The position numbers were made by a program, and so were the translations under genes. From Phenylobacterium sp. (GTDB lineage Bacteria > Pseudomonadota > Alphaproteobacteria > Caulobacterales > Caulobacteraceae), in the NCBI RefSeq assembly GCF_030693625.1, contig NZ_JAUYAF010000035.1, forward strand, positions 124,001 through 188,000: a stretch of DNA of 64,000 nt, written 5' to 3'. A model generated the notes under the pieces. The model had not been told where the DNA came from. It ran no database searches and was given only the letters and a program-made list of their open reading frames with translations. This document shows, one piece after another, positions 34,869 through 43,169 of this stretch (the first letter of the stretch is position 1; each line of letters starts with the position of its first letter).

Positions 34869-36692
34869 CTAGGCCTGCGTCGCCAGCCACTCAGCCATAT
34901 GGCGCTCCAGCACGGTCATCGGCATGGACCCCGAGAGCAGGGCTGCGTCGTGATAGGCCTTCAGATTAAACCTGGCGCCCAGCTTGGCCTTCGCCCCGTC
35001 GCGGATCTGCATCCAGCGGGTGTGGCCAACCTTGTAGCTGCAGGCCTGGCCGGGCGCGACGCAGTAGCGTTCCACCTCTCGCTGGGCCCGGCTCTTCGGA
35101 TAGCCGGTGACCGCGACCATGTAGTCGGTGGCCTTCTCGCGGCTCCAGCCCTTGGAATGCAGGCCCGTGTCGATCACCAGGCGTGAGGCGCGGAACAGCA
35201 GGCTCTGAAGAAAACCAGCCTCACCCAGCGGATCGCCCGTATAGGAGCCCGTCTCGGCCGCCAGCTGTTCGGCATACAGCGCCCATCCCTCGGAGAAGGC
35301 CGAGAAGCTGCCGCCGGTGCGCCGGATGATGGGGATCCGGGTGCTCTCCTGGGCGAGCGCGATCTGCAGGTGATGGCCTGGCGCTGTCTCATGATAGACC
35401 AGGGTCGGCAGGTTGTATTTCGGCCACTCGTGGGTGTCCTTCAGGTTGATGAAGAACGCCGCCGGGCGCGAGCCGTCCAGGGCCGCGCTCTGATAATAGC
35501 CGTTTGACGCCCCGTCCTGGATGAAGGCCGGCACCCGCTTCACCTCCACCTTGGCCTTGGGCAGGGTGTCGAAGGCGAGCGGCAGGGTCTTGTAGACCTC
35601 CGCGATCTGCACGTTCAGGGCGGCGATCAACTCGGCGCGGCCCGCGTCAGTGTTGGCATAGACCTGGCTCGGATCGTTGTTCAGGCCGTTCAGGCGGTCG
35701 GCCACGGTCCCCTTGGTCATCCCCTGGCTCTTGAGGATGGTGTCCAGGCGCGCGGTGATGTCGGCCACCTGGTCGAGACCCAGCTGGTGAATCTCCTGCG
35801 GCGTCATGGTGGTGGTGGTCGAGGCCTCGCAGGCGTCGGCATAGTAGGCCTCGGCGTCCTTCAGGCGGCCGACGCCGGCCTCCGAGGTGGCGATGGCGCG
35901 GTTGGCCGCGACGGCGGCGATCTGACGGTCAAGGGCCGGGTAGATTTCCTGCGCCACGATCTTCGTGGCCGCGGTCCCATAGTCGGCGGTCAGGCCGGCG
36001 GCCTTGGCCTTGGCGACCAGGGAGGTCACCAGCACGGTCTTCTCCGGCGGCTGGTCGCGCAGGGCCTTGAGCTGGGCCAGCGTCAGGTCGCAGATGAAGT
36101 CCGGCGGCACAACGCCGGCGGCCACATCAGCCTTCATCCGCGCCAGGTCCTGATCCAGCACCTTGCCGAAGTCGTGCAGGCGCGAAATCCACGCGTCGGC
36201 GTCGGCGCTGGTGGTCACCCGGTGCTGGTTGTCCAGGAAGTCGGGGATGTCCTGATAGGCCCCGTTCTGCTGGCTGATCACATAGGGCGAGAACCGGCCG
36301 CCCACCGCGCCGAACCTGTATTTCTCGCCGTTCGAAAGCGCGTGGCTGTTCTGGTAGAGCACCACATCGAGATCGACCTTCGACGCCGGCGACAGGGCGT
36401 TGCGGTCGATGGCGTTCAGGGCCGTGACCCGGTTGCGCACCCTGGCCAGCCGGGCGTCCCGCGCCGCTGTCGAGCGCTCGTCCAGCTGCCCTTTCAGAGC
36501 CGCCCGCGCGCCCTTGTCGAGGCCCAGCGAGGTGGCGCGCTGGGGGCTTTCGTCCACCTGGTCCTCGAAGATTTGGTCAAGGAGGGTCTTGAGCTTGGCG
36601 TCCTCCGGGCCCTGGGCCAGGGCGGGCGCCGCGGCCATGAGGGCCGCGCTCGCGGTGGTCAGGAGGAAGCCGCGGCGATCAAGAACGGTCAT
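34869..36692 (-). CDS. DUF885-family exported protein (putative metallopeptidase), copy 1
   Basis: This encodes 607 residues. The N-terminus MTVLDRRGFLLTTASAALMAAAPALAQG is a Tat-like signal peptide. The DUF885 hallmark YHETAPGHHLQIAL (a gluzincin-like His-Glu...His-His site) lies about residue 430, followed by EGWALYAEQLAAE, which may supply the third metal ligand. The family contains a few characterised dipeptidases; most members are unproven. It follows its paralogue by 4 bases in the same operon. Confidence 0.87.
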   Translation of the reverse strand: MTVLDRRGFLLTTASAALMAAAPALAQGPEDAKLKTLLDQIFEDQVDESPQRATSLGLDKGARAALKGQLDERSTAARDARLARVRNRVTALNAIDRNALSPASKVDLDVVLYQNSHALSNGEKYRFGAVGGRFSPYVISQQNGAYQDIPDFLDNQHRVTTSADADAWISRLHDFGKVLDQDLARMKADVAAGVVPPDFICDLTLAQLKALRDQPPEKTVLVTSLVAKAKAAGLTADYGTAATKIVAQEIYPALDRQIAAVAANRAIATSEAGVGRLKDAEAYYADACEASTTTTMTPQEIHQLGLDQVADITARLDTILKSQGMTKGTVADRLNGLNNDPSQVYANTDAGRAELIAALNVQIAEVYKTLPLAFDTLPKAKVEVKRVPAFIQDGASNGYYQSAALDGSRPAAFFINLKDTHEWPKYNLPTLVYHETAPGHHLQIALAQESTRIPIIRRTGGSFSAFSEGWALYAEQLAAETGSYTGDPLGEAGFLQSLLFRASRLVIDTGLHSKGWSREKATDYMVAVTGYPKSRAQREVERYCVAPGQACSYKVGHTRWMQIRDGAKAKLGARFNLKAYHDAALLSGSMPMTVLERHMAEWLATQA

Positions 36693-36696
36693 GGGG

Positions 36697-38550
36697 TCAG
36701 GCCTTGTTGGTGGCGATGTAGGTGTCGATGACGGCTTCCAGCACCGTCAGCGGCATGGCGCCGGAGAGCAGGCCGGCGTCGTGGAACTTGCGGATGTCGA
36801 ACCGGGGCCCAAGCGCCGCGCGGGCCTTGTCCCGCAGCCGCAGCCAGGTGAGCTTGCCCACCATGTAGCTGCAGGCCTGGCCGGGCCACACCGAGTAGCG
36901 CTCGATCTCGGTGGCCGCCGCGCTGGTGGGCGAGCCGTCGATCGAGGTCATGGTGGCGATGGCCTTCTCGCGGCTCCATCCCATGGCGTGCATGCCGGTA
37001 TCCACCACCAGCCGCCCCGAGCGGAACAGCGACGATTGCAGATAGCCGATCTCGGCGATGGGATCCTCGGCATAGACCCCCATCTCCTGGGCCAGCTTCT
37101 CGGCGTAGAGGGCCCAGCCCTCGCCATAGGCCGACAGGAAGGAGGCCCGCCGCAGCATCGGAAGGTCGGCCTCCTGCTGCAGGGTCAGCTGCAGGTGATG
37201 GCCTGGAAGCCCCTCGTGATAGGTCAGGGTCGGCAGGCTCCCGGTCGGATACTCGGCGGTGTCGCGCAGGTTGATCCAGTAAATGCCTGGCCGGGACCCA
37301 TCCAGGGTGGCCTGGTTGTAGTAGCCACCCGGCGCCCCGGCCTCGATGAACTTGGGCACCCGCTTGATGTCCAGCGGCGCCTTGGGCAGGGCTCCGAAAT
37401 ACTCCGGCAGACGCTTGGCCATCGCCTGGACCTGCAGGTTCAGGTCGGCGATCAGCTTCTCCTTGGCCGGGTCGGTGTTGGCGTAGTGGTATTTCTTGTC
37501 CTTGTAGAGGGCCTGGATCCGCGCGCCGACGCTGCCCTTGCTGTAGCCCTGGGCCTTCAGGATGGTGTCGGCCCGCTCCGACAGCTCCCTGGCCTGCTCC
37601 AGGCCGATCTGATGGATCTCCGCCGCCGACAGGGTCGTGGTGGTCGAGTTGCGCAGGGCCAGGGCGTAATAGGCCTCGCCATCGGGCCGCCCGCCGACGC
37701 CGGCGTCATGGACCGCCCGGGGCCGGATCTCCGTCATGACAGCGATCTGCCGCTCCAGGGCCGGCCGCACCTTCTCCAGGTAGATCTTCGAGGCGAAGGC
37801 GCCGTAGTCCCCGGCGATCTGCTTGTCCTTCACCTTGGCCACCAGCTGGCTCACCAGGGGTGAGCGGTCGGGCGTGGTCCGCAGGTTGTTCATCTGCGCG
37901 AGCGCCCCGTCGATGGCGAAGTCCGGCGGGATCATCCCCAGACCCACGTCGCGGCGGGCCCGTTCGGTCTCCTGGTCCATCTGGACCGCATAGGCCTCCA
38001 GCCGCGACAGATAGGCGTCGGCGTCATCCTTGGTCTCGATGACATGCTGGTTGCCCAGAAAGTCCGGGGTCGAGCGGTAGGACCCGCTGAGCTGCGACAG
38101 GACATAGGGGAAGCCCGCGCTTTCGGAGCCGTACTTGAAGCGTCGGTTGGCCTCATCGGTGTTGGCGATCCCGAAGATCACCGCGTCGTAGTTGATGGCG
38201 CTCATGCCGGTCAGCTGCGCGCGGTCGATGGCCTTCATCCGGGCCAGTTGATCGGCGGTGCGGGCGCGGTCGCGTTCGAGATCGGCGACGGAGGCGTCCG
38301 ACAGGCGGCGCTTGGCGTCAGCCCGCGCGCCCTTGTCGAGGCCCAGCTGGGTGACCAGCTCCGGGGAATCGTCCAGCGCCTCCTCGAAGAAGGCGTCCAG
38401 CAACTTTGCCAACTTCTCGTTGGCGCTGGGGCCCGGCGGCGGCGCGGGTGGCGGCGGAGCAGGTGGGAGCGGAGCAGGCGTCGCTGTGGCGCATCCGGCC
38501 AGGGCCAGGGCGGCGCCGGCGGTGAGCAGAAGTTGGCGGCGGCTATGCAT
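36697..38550 (-). CDS. DUF885-family lipoprotein (putative metallopeptidase), copy 2
   Basis: This encodes 617 residues. The signal peptide ends LALAGCATA with Cys19 lipidated, followed by a Pro-rich linker (about 25-42). The active-site region is YHEGLPGHHLQLTL and EGWALYAEKLAQE, the same arrangement as the downstream copy. The two proteins are clearly paralogous along their length but differ in anchoring: this one is tethered, the other soluble and possibly Tat-exported. It is first in the two-gene operon; TGTTAC repeats (38567-38581) lie in the promoter region. Confidence 0.87.
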   Translation of the reverse strand: MHSRRQLLLTAGAALALAGCATATPAPLPPAPPPPAPPPGPSANEKLAKLLDAFFEEALDDSPELVTQLGLDKGARADAKRRLSDASVADLERDRARTADQLARMKAIDRAQLTGMSAINYDAVIFGIANTDEANRRFKYGSESAGFPYVLSQLSGSYRSTPDFLGNQHVIETKDDADAYLSRLEAYAVQMDQETERARRDVGLGMIPPDFAIDGALAQMNNLRTTPDRSPLVSQLVAKVKDKQIAGDYGAFASKIYLEKVRPALERQIAVMTEIRPRAVHDAGVGGRPDGEAYYALALRNSTTTTLSAAEIHQIGLEQARELSERADTILKAQGYSKGSVGARIQALYKDKKYHYANTDPAKEKLIADLNLQVQAMAKRLPEYFGALPKAPLDIKRVPKFIEAGAPGGYYNQATLDGSRPGIYWINLRDTAEYPTGSLPTLTYHEGLPGHHLQLTLQQEADLPMLRRASFLSAYGEGWALYAEKLAQEMGVYAEDPIAEIGYLQSSLFRSGRLVVDTGMHAMGWSREKAIATMTSIDGSPTSAAATEIERYSVWPGQACSYMVGKLTWLRLRDKARAALGPRFDIRKFHDAGLLSGAMPLTVLEAVIDTYIATNKA

Positions 38551-38701
38551 CGCGCCCTCCCCGGTCTGTTACAAATGTTACGCGGGACCCTAGGGGTCCG
38601 CCCGCCAGGGCGAAAGCCGTGCCGCAGGTTAAATCGTCGTAATCCGGACAGCGATCGCACGCGGTCTTGCCCGGCGCCGGGGCCGCGCGCATAGCACCTC
38701 C

Positions 38702-39391
38702 ATGACCATCGAGTTCCATCTTCGGGTCCATCCGGGCGAGGATCTGCGCCGGTTCGAGACCACGCCGGTCTTCTGGGCGGACACGCCGCCGCCCCGGGCC
38801 TGGGACGTCCCCGTTAGGCCCACCGACAGCGCCTTCCTGATCCGCCAGGGCGCCGAGGGCCTGGAGGCGGTGGTCCGCCGCTGGTGGCTGGTCCCGGCCT
38901 TCCACAAGGGGCCGCTCCTGGCCTGGAAGACCCTTTGCGCCAATGCGGAAATTGAGAGCCTGGAGACCTCCCCGATCTTCCGGGAGGCCTATGCGAGCCG
39001 CCGCGCCCTGGTCCCGCTCACCTCCTTCGTCGTCTATGAAGAGCCGCCCGGCTGGCGCAAGGGTCAGCCCAAGCGCCGCTGGGAGGCGACCTGGACCCCC
39101 ACGGCTCCCGCCGACAAGGTTCGCTATTTCGCCGCCGTCTGGGACAGCGCCCAGACCGCCGACGGGACGCTGGAGAGCTTCGCCATCGTCACCGGTCCGG
39201 CCGGCGCCGATCTCGCCGCCCTGCAGGAAAACCAGCCCGCCGTCCTGACCCTGGCCCAGGGCCTGGACTGGCTGAAGCTGGACGGACCCGGCAAGGCCGG
39301 TCTGGTCACCCAGACCCCCGCCGGAACCTACGATCTGGAAGAAGCTCCGCGCGACGCGGTGATGTCGCGCGAACTGCGCCGGTCGCTTTAG
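38702..39391 (+). CDS. Divergent SRAP (YedK/HMCES)-like protein lacking catalytic Cys2
   Basis: This encodes 229 residues. The scaffold of SOS-response-associated peptidases is recognisable: RRWWLVPAF (for WGLIPxW), NAEIES at 81-86 (for NARAET), SPIFREAYASRRALVPLTSFVVYEE (for FR...RRCLxPxxGFYEW), FAAVWDS and FAIVTGPA. The protein begins MTIEFH instead of MCGR, so the Cys2 that crosslinks to abasic sites is absent, and the HDRMP motif is replaced by ENQPAV, removing the His. The Asn and Glu positions remain. It probably binds DNA without crosslinking, or has a new role. It stands alone, and its stop overlaps the convergent RTX gene by 4 bases. Confidence 0.72.
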   Translation: MTIEFHLRVHPGEDLRRFETTPVFWADTPPPRAWDVPVRPTDSAFLIRQGAEGLEAVVRRWWLVPAFHKGPLLAWKTLCANAEIESLETSPIFREAYASRRALVPLTSFVVYEEPPGWRKGQPKRRWEATWTPTAPADKVRYFAAVWDSAQTADGTLESFAIVTGPAGADLAALQENQPAVLTLAQGLDWLKLDGPGKAGLVTQTPAGTYDLEEAPRDAVMSRELRRSL

Positions 39392-40407
39392 CCCAGCGAA
39401 ATCCAGCCGGCCGGCAGGGCGCTGAGGGTCACGTTCACGAGCACCACACGGTCGGCGCCGCCCATGTCCACCACGGTGTCAGAGCCGACCTGGCTGAGGG
39501 TGTAGGGCGGGGCGAAGTCGAGGACGAGGCGATCACCCTCGCCATAGTTGAAGTCGGCGATACGGTCGAGGCCGCCCCCCACAAACGCGTGGAAGGTGTC
39601 GGCGCCGGTTCCGCCCGCGACGGTGTCGTCGCCGCGGTCGCCCCATATCAGGTCATTCCCGCCGCCGCCGTCGAGGCTGTCATTGCCCTGACCGCCGCGG
39701 ACCCAATCCGCGCCCTCGCCGCCGAACTGGGTGTCGGCGCCGAGGTTCCCGTAGACGATGTCGCCGCCGTTCTCGCCATAGAGCATGTCGTTGGCCTGGC
39801 CGCCGACCACCCAGTCGAAGCCCTCGCCGCCGCGCAGGGTGTCGTCCCCCTGGTTGCCGTTGATGTCGTCGAAATTGGCGCCGCCGACGATGCTGTCGTC
39901 GCCCGCGTCGCCGCGCAGGTAGTTGGAGTCCGCGCCGCCCAGGATGTAGTCGTTCCCGTCGCTGCCGTTGATGCAGTCATTGCCCGCGCCGCCGTCCAGG
40001 GTGTCGTCACCCGCGCCACCGACGATGCTGTCGGCGCCGCCATAGGCGCGCAGGACGTCGTTCCAAGCGGAGCCGGTGACGCTGTCGGCGCCGCCCAGGA
40101 TGAAATTCTTGAAGGCGGCGGTGTCGTCGCTCGCCGCCCACTGGACGAAGTTCGCCATTGGGACGTTGATGTCGCTGATGTCGACGGTCTTTCGGCCCTC
40201 ATAGACTTCTATGAAGCGGGTCACGGTTCCACTCGTCGGAAAGCCTTTGCCCTCATAGGTAAAGCTGCCGATGAAGTTCTCTGTGAAACTGTAGGTCGAC
40301 ACGCTGAACTGGGTTGCGCTCGAGAAGCTGACAAACCCCTCCAGAATCCACTGCGCGGTTCGCATGTCGAAATTAAACGGAAGATTCCCAACCGTTACCG
40401 TCGCCAT
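39388..40407 (-). CDS. RTX-type calcium-binding repeat protein
   Basis: This encodes 339 residues from ATG 40407, preceded by GGGGATGGG. Residues about 115-285 hold many GGxGxDxx nonapeptides (GGAGDDTLDGGAGND, GGQGNDSLDGGGGND), which fold into a Ca2+-loaded beta-roll. The N-terminal 100 residues (TVGNLPFNFDMRTAQWILEGF) are not a recognised catalytic domain, and the last 50 residues are a likely type I secretion signal region. There is no Sec signal. No type I transporter genes are nearby, so it would use one encoded elsewhere. Confidence 0.87.
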   Translation of the reverse strand: MATVTVGNLPFNFDMRTAQWILEGFVSFSSATQFSVSTYSFTENFIGSFTYEGKGFPTSGTVTRFIEVYEGRKTVDISDINVPMANFVQWAASDDTAAFKNFILGGADSVTGSAWNDVLRAYGGADSIVGGAGDDTLDGGAGNDCINGSDGNDYILGGADSNYLRGDAGDDSIVGGANFDDINGNQGDDTLRGGEGFDWVVGGQANDMLYGENGGDIVYGNLGADTQFGGEGADWVRGGQGNDSLDGGGGNDLIWGDRGDDTVAGGTGADTFHAFVGGGLDRIADFNYGEGDRLVLDFAPPYTLSQVGSDTVVDMGGADRVVLVNVTLSALPAGWISLG

Positions 40408-40598
40408 CCCATCCCCCAAGCTTAGCCACTACCTGACGTCTTAGGGTCGGCTTGATCACTCGTCCAGCGGGCGCCCGACATTGGCTCACGCCGACCCCTG
40501 AACCTACCACGGCCCGAAGCAGATAGGCCGGGCGCTCAACGGCCGCTCGACGACAGGGCCCGCAAGGACCGCGCCCTGAAGGCGCTGGGCCTGCCCGC

Positions 40599-41063
40599 CT
40601 AGCCCTCGGTCTTGGCGTCGCGGTCGTAGCGGTCGACCACCTGGGCCAGCCCGGCCAGGATGGCCTTGCGCGTGGCCTCGTCGGCGTCGGTGCGATGGAG
40701 CAGCCGCAGGGACGCCAGGTGCACCTTCACCCCCCGGTCGTCGCGCCGGCCCGCCTCGCCCGCGCGGTCCAGCAGTTCGCACAGGGAGCGGGCCGCGGTC
40801 GCCAGACTGTCGTCGGCGAAGGGGCCGCAGAATGAGATCAGCCCGGCTGATCGGTCGTACATCGCCTCGGGGTCAAATCCCGGCGTGGCCGCCATCGCGT
40901 CCATCGCCGCCAGCGCGGCGTCGATCTCCGACAGGCAGGACTCCCGCGACTCCTCCATCGCCGCGGCGCCGCGCTTCAGCGCCTCCGGCACGTAGAGGCC
41001 GCCGGGCGCCTTGATCAGATTGGCCAGCCGGGGGGTGACGTGGAACTTCCGGACGACGCTCAT
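40599..41063 (-). CDS. Small helical protein coupled to a receiver protein
   Basis: This encodes 154 residues, mostly helical, with no signal or membrane span. Its start overlaps the response-regulator stop by 4 bases, indicating translational coupling. The sequence (RKFHVTPRLANLIKAPGG, then ARSLCELLDRAGEAGR and VKVHLASLRLLHR) resembles, by memory only, the protein called CheE in Caulobacter chemotaxis clusters. The His in VHLASL would be a candidate phospho-site if this were an HPt-like helix bundle. Function is inference. Confidence 0.65.
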   Translation of the reverse strand: MSVVRKFHVTPRLANLIKAPGGLYVPEALKRGAAAMEESRESCLSEIDAALAAMDAMAATPGFDPEAMYDRSAGLISFCGPFADDSLATAARSLCELLDRAGEAGRRDDRGVKVHLASLRLLHRTDADEATRKAILAGLAQVVDRYDRDAKTEG

Positions 41064-41653
41064 AGGGCGACTTTCTGCGGGGCGATCATGTTGTTGAGTT
41101 CGTCCTGGGTCATGTTGTCTCCGGCCAGGCCGCCCACCTCGGCCGGCTGGTCGTCACGGCGTCGACCGTCGGGGAATTCCGCGGGCATCCCCGCCTGCTT
41201 GAACCGGCGATCGGGGCCGATATAGGTGTCGGTCTCGATGAACATCCGCCGGCCCTGAGAGACCCACAGAATCCGTTCCAGGATGACCTTGGGCGTAATC
41301 GGCTTGGTGATGATGAAGTTGGCGCCGCAGTCGCGGGCGCGCTCCACCTGGCTCTTCCGCGAGTGGGCTGTGACGACGATGGCCGGCACCAGCCGCCGTT
41401 CCTCGTCGTTCTGATGCCGCACCCAGTGGACGAAATCATAGCCGTCCATCACCGGCATCTGGCCGTCGGTCATGATCAGGTCGATCCGCCGCGCCTTGAC
41501 GATTTCCATCGCCTCCATCGCCGAGCCGGCGCGCGCGATGTCCCGCATGCCGAAACTGGAGAGCACACTGGCCAGCAGATCCAGCGCCTGGGCGTTATCA
41601 TCGACGACGAGGCCGCTGACGTTCTCCAGGTTTATGCGGGTGGTGCTCTGCAT
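41060..41653 (-). CDS. Receiver-domain response regulator with short C-terminal extension
   Basis: This encodes 197 residues from ATG 41653. The receiver covers about residues 10-130, with acidic residues in VVDDN, phospho-acceptor Asp63 (IMTDGQMP), T95 and Lys117. No DNA-binding domain follows; the C-terminal extension includes YIGPDRRFK and GRRRDDQ, a motif common on stand-alone CheY-like proteins of Caulobacterales, and an amphipathic tail. It is probably a signalling relay rather than a transcription factor. It is cotranscribed with the small helical protein. Confidence 0.85.
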   Translation of the reverse strand: MQSTTRINLENVSGLVVDDNAQALDLLASVLSSFGMRDIARAGSAMEAMEIVKARRIDLIMTDGQMPVMDGYDFVHWVRHQNDEERRLVPAIVVTAHSRKSQVERARDCGANFIITKPITPKVILERILWVSQGRRMFIETDTYIGPDRRFKQAGMPAEFPDGRRRDDQPAEVGGLAGDNMTQDELNNMIAPQKVAL

Positions 41654-41858
41654 GGCCTCATAAGACGATCCGATGCGTAAACGAGAGCTTTGCAAGGCTC
41701 TGTTTACCCATTTTGGGTGCGCGAAACCTCAGCGGACCTGCGGGTGGAGGCCAGGAAGCCGCTCAGGAGCGGACTGTTGACAGAACATCGTCGTGCGAAA
41801 TGGCCGCGCAGGCATCGAAATTGGGGGTAAGACTCCACGACCCCATGACGGAGTATCC

Positions 41859-43139
41859 ATGCGCCTGATCACGTTCGCGTCCTTGCTCGCCGCCTTGAGC
41901 CTCGCCACCGATGCGGGCGCCGCCACCGGATCCTCGGCCGCGGACCTGGTGGCCAGCCCGGCCTTCAAGGCCGCGGTCGCCAAGCTGGACGCCGACCACG
42001 ACCAAACCGTCGCCGACATCGTCACCCTGACCGAGATCCCCGCTCCGCCCTTCAAGGAAGCCGCCCGCGCCCAGGCCTACCTCGCCATGCTCAAGGCCCA
42101 CGGCCTGCAAGACGTGGAGATGGACGCCGAGGGGAACGTCATGGGCGTCAGGCCTGGGGCCAGGACCCGGGGCAAGGGCCCCTATGTCGTCATCGCCGCC
42201 CACCTGGACACCGTCTTTCCCGAGGGGACCGACGTGAAGGTCCGGCGCGAGGGGACGAAATTGATGGCGCCCGGCATCGGTGACGACACCCGCGCGCTGG
42301 CTGTGCTGCTGGCCTATCTGCGGGCGATGGAGGCGGCCAGGATCACCACCACCGCCGATATCCTCTTCGTCGGCAATGTCGGCGAGGAAGGGCCCGGGAA
42401 CCTGCGCGGGGTCCGCTATCTGTTCAGTTCCGGCAAGTACAAGGGGAAGATCAGCGCCTTCTTCTCCATGGACGGAAACGACCCGGCGAACCTGGTCGAC
42501 CAGGGCGTAGGCTCCAAACGCTACCACGCCGTCTTCCGCGGCCCCGGCGGCCACAGCTACGGGGCCTTCGGCATGGTCAATCCCATGGCCGCCATGGCGA
42601 GGGCGGTCACCGATCTCTATGCCATAGAGCCGCCGACCGAGCCGAAAACCACCTATTCGGCCAGCGTCACCGGCGGCGGCACATCGGTGAACGCCATCCC
42701 GAACGAGGCCTTCATGGACTTCGACATGCGCTCGGTGAGCGCCGAGGAACTGGCCAGGCTGGACGGCAAGCTGCAGGCGATCCTGGCCCAGGCGGTGGAG
42801 GCCGAGAACGCCCAACGCTCCACCCCCTTTGGCAAGGTCAGCGTCGAGGCCAGGGTGATCGGCGAGCGCCCGGCCGGTCGCACCGATCCCAAGGCCGCCA
42901 TCGTCATCGCCACCCACGAGGCCATCGCGGCCCTGGGCTACACGCCAAGCCACAACGCCTCCTCCACCGACGCCAACCTGCCCATGAGCCTGGGAATCCC
43001 GGCGGTCACCATCGGCTCCGGCGGCTCCGGCGGCCGGGGGCACGCCCTGGACGAATGGATCGACGTCGAGAAGGGGCCCAGCGTGAAGGGCATGAGCGTC
43101 GGCCTGGCGGCGCTGCTCACCGTGGCGGGGGTGGAGTAG
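41859..43139 (+). CDS. Exported M20-family zinc peptidase
   Basis: This encodes 426 residues from ATG 41859, which starts a signal peptide (MRLITFASLLAALSLATDAGA) and follows a GGAG site. Metal ligands of M20 enzymes are visible: HLDTVFPEG (His, Asp), GIGDDTRALAVLL (bridging Asp), GNVGEEGPGN (catalytic Glu pair) and the C-terminal HALDEW. The dimerisation insert (HSYGAFGMVNPMAAMARAV) is present. It is expected to be a periplasmic aminopeptidase or carboxypeptidase. It converges with the helicase gene. Confidence 0.88.
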   Translation: MRLITFASLLAALSLATDAGAATGSSAADLVASPAFKAAVAKLDADHDQTVADIVTLTEIPAPPFKEAARAQAYLAMLKAHGLQDVEMDAEGNVMGVRPGARTRGKGPYVVIAAHLDTVFPEGTDVKVRREGTKLMAPGIGDDTRALAVLLAYLRAMEAARITTTADILFVGNVGEEGPGNLRGVRYLFSSGKYKGKISAFFSMDGNDPANLVDQGVGSKRYHAVFRGPGGHSYGAFGMVNPMAAMARAVTDLYAIEPPTEPKTTYSASVTGGGTSVNAIPNEAFMDFDMRSVSAEELARLDGKLQAILAQAVEAENAQRSTPFGKVSVEARVIGERPAGRTDPKAAIVIATHEAIAALGYTPSHNASSTDANLPMSLGIPAVTIGSGGSGGRGHALDEWIDVEKGPSVKGMSVGLAALLTVAGVE

Positions 43140-43143
43140 CCTC

Positions 43144-43168
43144 CACCCTTCACGCCAGCGGAAGGGTG
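43144..43168. terminator. Hairpin between convergent M20 peptidase and helicase genes
   Basis: CACCCTTC and GAAGGGTG form a perfect 8-bp stem with a 9-base loop in the 30-base gap between the two stop codons. There is no T-run. Confidence 0.45.
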
Positions 43169-43169
43169 A

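Noticed and set aside
40504..40782. Minus-strand frame of 92 codons beside the receiver-partner gene
   Set aside because: It overlaps the better-supported 154-residue gene in another frame and has a Gly/Arg/Pro-rich shadow composition.
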